Assembly: GCA_000151295.1 (NCBI GenBank)
Contig: GG745348.1
Location: 567,986-585,297 of the forward strand
Source: Allomyces macrogynus ATCC 38327
Lineage: Eukaryota; Blastocladiomycota; Blastocladiomycetes; Blastocladiales; Blastocladiaceae
Direction of reading: 5' to 3'
DNA length: 17,312 nucleotides
Shown here in pieces: positions 8,716 through 17,312 of this stretch. Positions within the stretch are counted from its first letter, which is position 1, and the number at the start of each line of letters is the position of its first letter. The translations under genes were made by a program, and so were the position numbers. The notes beneath the pieces are model-generated. The model searched no databases. It was not told the origin of the DNA and was given only the letters and a program-made list of their open reading frames with translations.

Positions 8716-11700
8716 ATGCCGCCCGCCCGCCCCGCCGGCAATGCCTTCGTCCAGCTGATCGAAAGAAACGGCGGCCATTTCCCAGACGGTCTCAAAGACC
8801 TCGACGATGCCGCCGATGTCAACAATGCGGCTGCCCAGGGCCGGGTGCTCGCCGTCAGCCTCGACGTGGAAATGCACGAATTCAAGGCCAGACTGCGCGA
8901 AGCGACGACTGCCTTTAACGCGCAGGCCGCCAACCTCCTCAAGAACGGCATGCAAGACTGGGTCGACGGGTCACCCGCCCGCGCGCTCGTACTCCTCTCG
9001 CCTGTTGTATCGGCCGGTGCCGATGCGACCGTCGGCATGCGCGCCGTCCTCGCCGACTCGCTCGTCAAGATCATGCTCGACATTGACGCACTGCAGCCCA
9101 CGGTCGTCTCGTTTGTCGCTGACTTGGTCCTCGAACTGAGCGGCGACGTCACGGCCACGGATCTCGGCGTGCCTGTACTCGCCATCACGCAGCTCCGGTG
9201 GCTCGAGTGTGTCACGGACGCGACGCACCTCGCCAACACGCTCCTCAACCTGCTCTCAGACCTCGCGGCTGACGAGAAACTGCGCGATGCGCTGATTGCG
9301 GCGCTGCCCGAGATTGTCCCGGCGACGCACCACCACCTATTGATCGACCGTCTGGTCGCGCTGCTGCGCGAATCAAGGGACGCGCTCGCTCCCGTCACCG
9401 ACGCGTTTTCCAATCTCGTCATCCCGGCTGATAGGCGAGGGATCCTGATCCAAGAAGTCTCGCACTCGTTGCCCTCGGCCAAGCCCGACCACCTGCCCTT
9501 GCTTGTGCGGTACCTCCTCGACGAGGCCGGCGCCGCGGCCATGCAGCCGCCTGGAACCGCGCCGTGGCAAGTGTCCGAGGTCGACCGCGAATTTCCCAAG
9601 CAGGTTGTCGCTGACCTGCATCGGTACCTGACGTTTGCGGGCGTCGACGGGTCATACGTGCGCCTGGTCCTCGACGAACTTGCCGTCGCGTTCCGCCGGT
9701 ACAAGCCGGTCCAGGCTGCGTTTGCAAAGCGCATTATTGACTTGGCCGGGTCGCGCTCGCGCGACTACGACAACACGCAGAGCGAGGCCGGCGACTCGAT
9801 TGATGGCCACGACGACGTACACGGCACGGGCGAACTCTCGGAACTCGACTGCATGGTGCTAGTCGTACAGTGCACCATTTCGCCCGGCGTGCGTCGCGAC
9901 ATGGAAAAGCGGTTCCGCACGCTCGTGCTCCGTGGGCACGTTACGGCGACGACGATTGAGAAGCTCGCAACGGCCTACGCGCCCGCGCTCCAGGCCTACC
10001 ACGAAGTGCTCATCTCGCTGGCCGAAATGCTCTTGAAGCCGCCCCTCGCTGCAGGACGCGGTCGACCCAGTACCAAGGTCGCGGCCGCGACCCAGGGTGC
10101 GGTGATCCCGGCGCCACTCGTGCGCACGGCGTCGCAGCTGTTTTTCTCGTGCTTTGCTCTTTTTGACGCTGTTCAGCAGCAGGACGTGGTCGCGTCGCTC
10201 GTGACGCTGCTTGGGTCTGGCGGGGCCGGCACGCGGCAAGTCGACGTGGCGCTCGAGATTCTCACGACGCTCGCACGCCACGAGCCGGCGCGCATGGCCG
10301 CGTTTTCCGTATTTCTACGGTCGGCACTCGATTCGCTGGACAACTTCAGCGTGCCGCAGCTCGAGGCCTACTTTCGCATGCTCGCCGCCGTTGCGTTTGG
10401 GCACCACGACCAGGGGCTCGCGGCGTGTCTCACGTCGCCGATCGTCGACGATATCAGCATTCTCGCCAACAAGCACCTGATGCGCATCTCGCGCATGAGC
10501 CCGCTGCGGCTCGCCATCACGGGGATTCTCGGGAACCTGGCCCTGATCGAGCACTATGCGCCGCGGCCGACGGCGCCCGCCGTGCCCGGGCAACAAGTCG
10601 TCACGCACGGGTGGCCCAGCGAGGCCGACGAGGTGGAAGGCATCAACAAGGCGATCGCGGACCTTGGCCGGTGCGTCGTGTGCTGCGAGGACCGTGCTGC
10701 CGCGCAAGCGTTTCTCGTTGACCGGTTGGCTGCCGCGTGCGAGGCCGGCCGCATCCACCCGCAGATCACGCAGCACATGTTCACGCAGATTATCGACCTG
10801 TTTTACCAATCCGCGGAACGGCCCAACTACGCCGCGCAGGCTGGGCCATCGACTGCGACAGCTGAGACATGGACGCTCGTTCGCCCGGACGGCGCGCTCG
10901 TGCCCGTCGACCCGGCCGCCGAGACGTTGCCGGCCGAGATCCACCCGCTCTACTTCACGTCGCAAATGGCACCAATGCTCCCGCCGGCGATGCGGCTCAT
11001 GCTCGCGGCGTCGGGCGACCCGGCCACGACCACCGACCACGACCGCACCGTCATGCACGACATCCTCGCATGCTTTCCGGTCTTCAGCAACCAGTACCGG
11101 ACCTGTGTCATTCGGTACATGCGGCTCACGATTGTGGGGTACGTGCGCGAGACGCAGCTCGAGCTCAAGACCGACCCGGCCGACTGGAACGAGCAAGTGC
11201 GGGACGTGCTTGCTGCGCGCGTTCGCGCGCTCATCCAGCTCGTCAACGCTGACAAGAAGCCTGCCGCCGACGAGCCGGATGCGGGTCCCGGCCCGGCGAA
11301 AAAGGACAAGGACGACGCGGCCGATGCGGCACCTGCCGCCGACAAGTCAGGTTTGGGCGACGAGCTCGCGATCGAGCTCTCGGCCGACTCGGTCCTCGCG
11401 CCGTTCCCGGCGCCGCTCTACCGCATGCTCGATGTCGCGCCCGACGTCGACACGTTCCAGTACCTCCTCGCCGACTTGCACGTGTGGATTCAGACCGCCG
11501 GGATTGCCGTGCCCCATGAGCGGACCGGGATGACACAGGTGCCACGCGCGGTTGTGGCCACCACGGACGCGGGTGTGCCGCTCGAGCTCGTCTTGAAAGT
11601 GGCCGGCACGCTGTGCCGGCGCATTGTCGACATGACCAAGGCGCGCGACAAGGAAATGGATGTCATGGACGCACTAGGGGTCTTGGACGCGGCGAACCGT

Positions 11701-13542
11701 GGTAGGACCAAGGCGCACGCGGATGCGGATACGGCGGTGCTTGCGGCGATTTTGAATACGCTGCGCGCGATGGTCGCGTCGCCGCAGATCGCGGCCTCCT
11801 ATAACGCCGCGCACAAGCTCATGGTCGCCATGGCAACTGCGATCGCGGAGCTGCAAGCGAACCCGGTCCTGACGCAGGCCGCTGAAAAGTCGCTCACACA
11901 CTCGCATTTCGAAGAACTGTCGGTCAAGGTCGTCGAGTTCCTCGGCCAGTTTGTCCCGCTCGTCGACGCCCCCGCGACCGCCGTGCTCCTGCATCAGGTG
12001 CTCGCGAGTATTGCGGACCTCGCGGCGCACGCCGACGCGGACGATGTTGCTGCGCCCGTGCCGGACGCGGTCGCCGTCGCGCTGCACCAGGCCGCGTGCG
12101 ATTTCTTGAGGATACGGTGGTCCGGGATCGACAAGAAACACGACCCGCTCGAGTACTTTGTCGCACAGGAACTCAAGTATAACACGGACGCGGTGACGCG
12201 GATCAAGGAGTATGTCGATGCGATGACCGTGATTGCACATGCGGCAGCGGAAATGCCCGAGGCCGAAAACCCCGAGCAGGGGGAGGAGGACGCGGCTCTG
12301 GGAGAGGACTCGACGTGCCTAATGCTCAACCGGCACACGATGCCGGCGTTTTACAAGGTGCGTGTTGGTGTCGTGAAAAGTGGATAACGAGTAGGATCGG
12401 CGGCTGACGTTCCTGTGCATGGACTAGATCTCGCTCGGACACCTCGTGACAATGATTCGCACGCACCCGCTCCCGACCAAGGAGGAGGAGCCCGAGCAAA
12501 TGGTGCGTGACAAGGCGCTAATCAACTTTTGCTCGCGCATCGCGAGATCGTACGCTCATCTCTCCAACTTTTTCTCACGCGCGATCCCCTTTCGCACCGC
12601 TGACCGTCCCGCCCTCCCCCATCTCCCAGGTTTGGCGACCTGGTCTGCCTCACCAAGCAGAGTGACGACAAAATCTACCTTCGCGCGGCGCTCGTCGAGG
12701 GCACCAAGTGCGTGCAGGCCTTTGTCGCGCGCCTCTACCCGCAACTCGCCGCCGCATTCGCGCGGAACGTCGACCCGATGGTCCTGATTTTCCGCGACGT
12801 GCAAAATGGTACACGGCAGCTGCAGCACATCTGCGGCCACTCCAAGGTCTCGCGCGAGAAGTCGCTCATGGCGCAGGTGCCGCGCGCGCGGAAAGCGCTC
12901 GAAGAGTTTGTGCAGGGGGCCAAAGTCATGCTGCTGCAGAACCGCGCGTCGGCCGCATGGTGGGCGGGCAACTTGCGGCACCGCGACGTCAAGGGGAAGC
13001 TGGTCGCGTCGCAGGAACCGGTGCCGGAGTCGGACGAGGAGGAGAGCGGGAGTGGGAGCGAGTATGACGAAGATGAAGAGGAGGGGGCGAAGGTTAAGAA
13101 GCGCAAGCGGCCAGCACTGGCCGAGGCGGCAGCGCGCGCACGCGCGGCAAAGAAGGCCAAGACGGCGGGCAAGGGTAAGGGCAAGGGCAAGGCGCGCCGC
13201 GACGAGGAGGACGAGGACGAGGATGAGGACGAGGATACACCCATGCCCGAAGCCGACTCGATCCAGATGGAGCTGCAGCTCGAGGATTTTGGCGACGACG
13301 ATGAGATGATGGACGAGGACGGTGACGAGCTGGAGGAGGGGGAGGATGAGAGCCCGACACCGGCGCGGCGCGCGCGACCGAACACGGCTGATGGCGAGGC
13401 GCTCTTATCGACTGCTATGGCCCGGCCGTCGGCGAGGGGCGGTGCGAAGGGGAACCGGGGGCGCGCGACGTTTGGGAACCCGAAGTCGCCAGCGCACATC
13501 GGCAGTGACGATGACGACGACGACGAGGAGGAAGATGAGTAG
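8716..13542 (+). CDS. FANCD2: FANCD2 (Fanconi anaemia ID2 complex subunit)
   Basis: Three exons, 8716-12357, 12428-12549 and 12630-13542, encode 1558 residues (human 1451). Introns of 70 and 80 nt have donors GTGCGT and GTACGC, with CTGAC before each acceptor. FANCD2 clamps DNA with FANCI after monoubiquitination and directs interstrand-crosslink repair. Matches run along the whole protein in order: DSLVKIMLDIDALQPTVVSF, LAITQLRWLECVTD, ALPEIVPATHHHLL, FDAVQQQDVVASLVTLLGSG and LDNFSVPQLEAYFRMLA. Then DDISILANKHL places K586 at human K561, the ubiquitin acceptor. LNRHTMPAFYK ends exon 1; GDLVCLTKQSDDKIYL, QLQHICGHSK (CGHSK at 1323-1327) and WAGNLRHRDVKG follow in exon 3. The last 175 residues are an acidic tail with a Lys/Arg-rich block (KKRKRP, then GKGKGKGKARR), longer than the human one. 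ATG 8716 sits in a good context (CATCATGCC); the upstream open frame is repeat-rich and nonconserved. FANCI is not in the window. Confidence 0.95.
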
Positions 13543-13649
13543 GCGTGGGAGTGTCGGGTCGGGTCGAGTTCGTGATCCCTGAGAGAGTTGTAGTCGAGTT
13601 GACCGAGCAGCAAGAAATCGTGTCTTTGTCTGAATCACACCGTCTTGGC

Positions 13650-13655
13650 TTTATT
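13650..13655 (-). terminator. Candidate poly(A) signal for CBP4
   Basis: A canonical AATAAA on the minus strand lies about ten bases beyond the CBP4 stop codon. The 122-base gap shared with the converging FANCD2 gene leaves little room for other signals, so the two 3' UTRs may overlap. Confidence 0.4.
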
Positions 13656-13664
13656 ACTTCCTGG

Positions 13665-14119
13665 TCAGGACTGTTTCTTGTCGAGCTTCTCAAAGCCGCG
13701 CACGTCCTGTCGAGTCCACCCGGTGGGCCAGTCGTCAGGATGGTACGAGCAAACGGAACCGAAAGCAAGACAAGAATCGTACCCAGACGGGACGATCGCT
13801 CTTGGCGTTTTCCTTGATGATTTCGAGAATGCGCGCGTTGGCGTCGGCATTGGCACTGCCGTCGCGCTCGGCGCTTTGCGCAGCGCGCTTGAGCTCGGGC
13901 GACATGGACTGTGTTGGTCGGGTTCGAAGCAAAGTCGCGTGCGATCAGCGCTGGCTCAGACGTGCGCGACGGTGCCGTCGAGTCCTCCACCACAATGAGT
14001 TGGCGTACGTCGCGCAGCTGGCTCTCGGTCGGGACTGTGTACTTCATGAGGAGCACGCCGAGGCCAATGATCCCGGTGCTCCAGACGAAGCTCTTGACAA
14101 GTTTGGACGGGCCGGACAT
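13665..14119 (-). CDS. CBP4: Cbp4/UQCC3-type cytochrome bc1 assembly factor
   Basis: Three minus-strand exons, 14119-14009, 13908-13783 and 13706-13665, encode 92 residues; human UQCC3 has 93. Introns of 100 and 76 nt are both phase 0 with GTACGC and GTACGA donors. Residues about 10-26 (FVWSTGIIGLGVLLMKY) form one membrane span, followed at once by TVPTESQLRDSMSPELKRAA, which matches the fungal Cbp4 (Y/F)TxPTEEQL...SPELK signature. The soluble tail reads ARILEIIKENAKSDRPVW and ends DVRGFEKLDKKQS. In yeast, Cbp4 binds newly made cytochrome b with Cbp3/Cbp6 on the inner membrane during complex III assembly. A gene this small split into three exons is easily missed by automatic annotation. The family call rests on a short signature, but length, topology and signature agree. 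Confidence 0.82.
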
Positions 14120-14562
14120 GGTAGTGCGCGTGGACTGCAGCGAGTTGGGGAGGGCTGGCGCTTTTAGGAGACCGTTGGTTTTGGGTCGCAGCGGCAGCTC
14201 AGCGTCGTCATAAGCGGAGCGACGGGATCGCGTTGGCCCTGTTGCCGCGGCGCCGACACGACTCGGTCGCGATTGCGGCGTGTTGTTGGTTTGATCGAGT
14301 CAAACACATGCCATGTTTGCGTCAGAAACCCGCCAAATCCATCTCTGCCACCAAATTTGGCTAGGCGCGTGCATCTTGTGTCCCCTCAGCGCACATCACT
14401 GCACATCATTTCCGCTCCACCACCTTCCTCGTCGCTGATCTGCTCGCGCTTGCGCCCCCACAATCACCAACGCCCTGGCGGCCGACACAAGCAACCGCGC
14501 GCAGCTGCACTTGCCCGCCGAGCTCGCGAGCGCTCGGCCGCTTCGCGCGCGCCCTGCCCACC
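14120..14562. promoter_or_regulatory. Divergent promoter region between CBP4 and the USP gene
   Basis: This 443-base spacer separates two gene starts. It contains a perfect CArG-type palindrome CCAAATTTGG at 14351-14360 and an E2F-like TTTGGCGGG on the minus strand at 14329-14337. The right half is C/A-rich leader leading into CACCATGG at the USP start. I see no gene in it. Confidence 0.5.
14351..14360. promoter_or_regulatory. Perfect CArG box, CC(A/T)6GG
   Basis: CCAAATTTGG is a self-complementary match to the SRF/Mcm1-type MADS-protein site. It lies 203 bases upstream of the USP ATG and 232 bases upstream of the CBP4 ATG. A related CCAAAATTTGG with seven A/T bases lies at 8327-8337 upstream of FANCD2. 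The match is exact; binding is not shown. Confidence 0.35.
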
Positions 14563-17312
14563 ATGGCCCGTGGCGCCTCGCCCTCGCCTGCGCGGCCTGC
14601 GCCGTCCCCATCCCCACCAACGGCTGCCCCTGCTCCCGCATCACGCCCGACTTCACCGCCTGCAACCGGCCTGTGGAACTCGATCAAGCGTCTGCCGCGC
14701 CTGTGCTCGCCCGCTGCCGCCGACGACCGCGTCTCGCTGGTCGCTGTGGGGCCTGATCGCCGCCTCCAAACCGTTACCGCGGATCAACCTGTTGTGGCGC
14801 CCGCAGCTGCGCCAGAGCACGGCCACCTCCCGCGACGCGGATCGTCCGTACAAGACGGCGGCTACGCAAACGACCATCTTGCGACCAGTATGGTCGTGGC
14901 CAGTCCGCGGCACGGGCCGCGCACGCCGCCCGGGCGCAGTCTGTCCGGCCCCGATCAAATTGATATGGTCGAGATTGACCATCTCGTCAACGAGCACGTG
15001 CGCACTTTGGTTGCCAGGAGCGCGGCGAGCATGACCCCGTCACCGACCATGGTCAAGGCCGCGCGCAGGTGTCTGACGACGGTATTTTCGGTCGGATTGC
15101 CTGTCAACTGTTCCACCATGCTCCTGACGAGTTTCAGCGCGATCTAGGCCGAGCACGAGGACCAGAAGCAAGAGTACATGATGGCTTATGTCATGTATCT
15201 GCGGTTTTGCACGTAGCTACGCGATTTCGCTTCCTCGAGCCATGTTCAATTTGGTCGGTATCCGCTGACCTGATCCGCTGGTACTGGGTCCTAGAATGGT
15301 CACCGAGACGCTGCGCGACTTTCCACTTCCGTCCGGCGACATCAGGGACGATTACCGCGCCCTGCAGGTCAGTTCTGCCTTAATCTCTCCTGCGCCTACT
15401 CTCGACTCACGCCCTCTCCACCAACTAGGCGCGCGTCCCAAACGTGCTCAAGCGGTGCGAGACACTCAAGCACACGATCAAGGAAATCAAGCGTGAGGAG
15501 CTGATTCGTGCGCGGCTCGCCTCGCCTGGCCGGATTGCCTCGCCCGCCCGTGTCGCATCGCCCGCGAGTATGGCCCTTTACCGGTCCGCGAGCCCGGCGA
15601 TGAGCCACTTGCGCACGCCGCTACCGCCGAGGACCGACTCGGCACGATCGTCGAGCGTCGCGCCCGTCTCGCCCTCGTCCGACATACCGCTCTCGATTTC
15701 GACCCCGCCGTCGACGGTGCGCACGGTCACTGAGAGCAGGCCACGGTCAGGTGCTCCGCATGCCGATGCCGTTTTTTATTACAAGAGCGTGCAGGACAAG
15801 GTGCGTTCTATTGTTTTCTTGGCGATATTCCTGTGAGTCAGCTTCTCTGCTCACCCGACTTTCTCCTTCACCAGCCGGCCAGTATGGCACGATCATCCCG
15901 CGTCCACTCGCCCGCACCGACCGACCACGCGTCATCTCGCCCACCACCGCCGCGATCTTCGCGGGACTCGCGCCCGTCGTCACTCGACCCGCGTGGATGG
16001 GGCTCGCAGCAACTCGACTCGGACCGCGCGTCGTTGAGGCTCACGGCCGCAACCTCGCACCTGCCACCACCCACCGCATCCGCGACACTGCACTACGACC
16101 AGCAAGCCGTGCTCGGGTCCGTGAGCCCGCGCGGGTCGGCTGTTCTGGGCTCGCCGCGAGGCGCGCACGGATCGCCACGGAGTCTCCGACCGCGATCGGC
16201 GTCAGCGTCGTCAACAGCGAGTATTGCCACGGTCGGCGACCCGGTTGCCAAGGCACTGACGAGGTTACGATTGCATGACGGTGGTGACCCGGTTGCGCGG
16301 CTCATGGGTGGGGCCAGCCCGAACGTGCCGGGCGTCGTCGGGCTCAAGAATTTGGGGAACTCGTGCTGTGGGTATCGGTCACTGTTGAACTTTGGACTAC
16401 ATGCGTGTTCTGACTGGTATTGCCCTGGTCTTAGATATGAACAGCGTCCTGCAGTGCCTCTACGCGACTGAGCCGCTCAAGCGGTATTTTACCTGTGCGT
16501 GGTCGCGTTGGTCGCGGTTGGTTGTGTTGAGCGTGTCGGTCGACTCATGACTTTCTTCTCCAAATCCGTAGCGCGCAAGTTCTTTGACGACATCAACGAA
16601 GACAACCCGCTCGGCACGGGCGGCACGCTGAGCACGGCCCTGTTCCACCTGTTGCTGAAAATGGAGAAGGCGCTCGGCACATTTGTTGCACCATCGGGGT
16701 TCCGGGTCCGTGCTACTGCCCTGCTTTGATGCGCCAAATCCCATGACTGACCGGTCATTGCTATCTTTGTTCCTTGCAGGACACCCTCGCGAGCAACGCG
16801 CCACAATTCGCGGACTTTGACCAACAAGACGCACAAGAACTACTCGCATACGTGCTCGACGCACTGCACGAAGACCTCAAGCGCCCCCCACCGCGCCCCC
16901 TGTCCCCACTGCCGTCCGACCCCGACACGACCACCCTCTCCGCGGCACAAGCCAGCGACCTCGCATGGACGCGGTACCTCGCGACCAACCACTCTCGCAT
17001 CGCATCCACCTTCCAGGGCCTCGTGCGGTCGCAAGTCAAGTGCCTGACGTGCGGCGCGGCCTCTGTCACCTACGCGCCATTCACAACCCTCTCCGTCCCA
17101 TTACCACGGCGTGCGCGCCCTGCGACGGGCTCGGAAATCGGGCTGGACGAGTGCTTGGCCATGTTCGTGCACCCAGAGATCTTGGAGGGCGAGAACATGT
17201 GGCGGTGTCCGCAGTGTGACGTGCCCGTGCGTGCTGGAGAAGCGGACGACGATTGCACGGTGGCCGCAGGTGTTGGTCGTGCACTTTGAAGCGGTTCACG
17301 GCGGGGGAGTGG
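14563..17312 (+). CDS. Ubiquitin-specific protease, USP8/Doa4-like (3' end outside window)
   Basis: Exons: 14563 to about 15067 (donor uncertain), 15148-15212, 15295-15367, 15429-15800, 15875-16367, 16435-16494, 16572-16705 and 16780 to the edge. From exon 2 on, all phases match. Exons 2-4 encode a helical region (AEHEDQKQEYMMAYVMYLRF, then LKRCETLKHTIKEIKREEL) that aligns with the USP8/AMSH N-terminal helical domain. A Ser/Pro/Arg-rich linker follows; I see no rhodanese domain. The USP core starts at GVVGLKNLGNSCYMNSVLQC; catalytic Cys is codon 16364-16366 and an intron splits the next codon. DFDQQDAQELLAYVLDALHE, zinc-type pairs CLTC (17041) and CPQC (17206), and RWPQVLVVHF follow; the catalytic His lies beyond the window. 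The class removes ubiquitin from endosomal cargo; this role is inferred. Near the right edge, two apparent one-base insertions (about 17236 and 17288) break the frame inside conserved sequence. The start has an ideal CACCATGG context. Confidence 0.88.

Noticed and set aside
8523..9734. Minus-strand open frame of 403 codons opposite the FANCD2 5' part
   Set aside because: Ser/Arg-rich antisense shadow with no domain; the FANCD2 match on the plus strand is continuous here.
12358..12427. FANCD2 ending at the stop after GVVKSG (12387)
   Set aside because: The reading changes from conserved FYK into intron-like sequence with GTGCGT, CTGAC and TAG; downstream exons restore clear FANCD2 homology.
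13910..13935. Possible tRNA T-loop-like GGGTTCGAAG
   Set aside because: No acceptor stem or anticodon arm could be drawn around it, and it lies in a CBP4 intron.
14273..15034. Alternative plus-strand frame of 253 codons overlapping USP exon 1
   Set aside because: It lacks a connection to exon 2 and has Arg/Pro-rich shadow composition; the CACCATGG start at 14563 in the other frame is better.
1..17312. CRISPR array, transposon or phage module
   Set aside because: No regularly spaced repeats, transposase or integrase motifs, or terminal inverted repeats were seen.

Overview
The window looks like nuclear DNA of a GC-rich, intron-containing eukaryote, most likely an early-diverging (zoosporic) fungus; a blastocladiomycete is my best guess. 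This rests on fungal-type protein sequences (a yeast-like prohibitin 1, a Cbp4-type bc1 assembly factor, an Rlm1/MEF2-like MADS protein), many short introns (mostly 61-102 nt), and a FANCD2 gene and a catalytic-type TFB1M that ordinary yeasts lack. The species is inference. There are no bacterial operons, tRNAs, rRNAs, CRISPR arrays or recognisable transposons. Both ends cut through genes, and reading-frame breaks occur near both ends, so the window may be a whole draft contig.

Layout: 1-375 is the 3' end of an unrecognised plus-strand gene. 739-2895 (+) is an intronless MADS-box transcription factor with poly-Gln and poly-Ala tracts. Three minus-strand genes follow: PHB1 (3191-4117, 2 exons), a TFB1M-type mitochondrial rRNA dimethyladenosine transferase (4449-6036, 5 exons) and SAR1 (6294-7132, 4 exons). 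An intergenic stretch of about 1.6 kb with no convincing gene separates SAR1 from FANCD2 (8716-13542 +, 3 exons, 1558 aa), which carries a lysine at the human K561 position. CBP4 (13665-14119 -, 3 exons, 92 aa) converges on FANCD2. A ubiquitin-specific protease with a USP8/AMSH-like N-terminal region (14563 to the right edge, +, at least 8 exons) runs out of the window.

The genes do not form one pathway. Three serve mitochondria (PHB1, TFB1M, CBP4), one serves COPII budding (SAR1), one DNA crosslink repair (FANCD2), one transcription (MADS) and one probably endosomal deubiquitination. All exon structures were built by hand from conserved protein motifs plus GT/AG sites with matching phase. 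They agree on a donor consensus of roughly GTNCGY and a CTGAY-like branch sequence. The one unresolved junction is USP exon 1 to exon 2.
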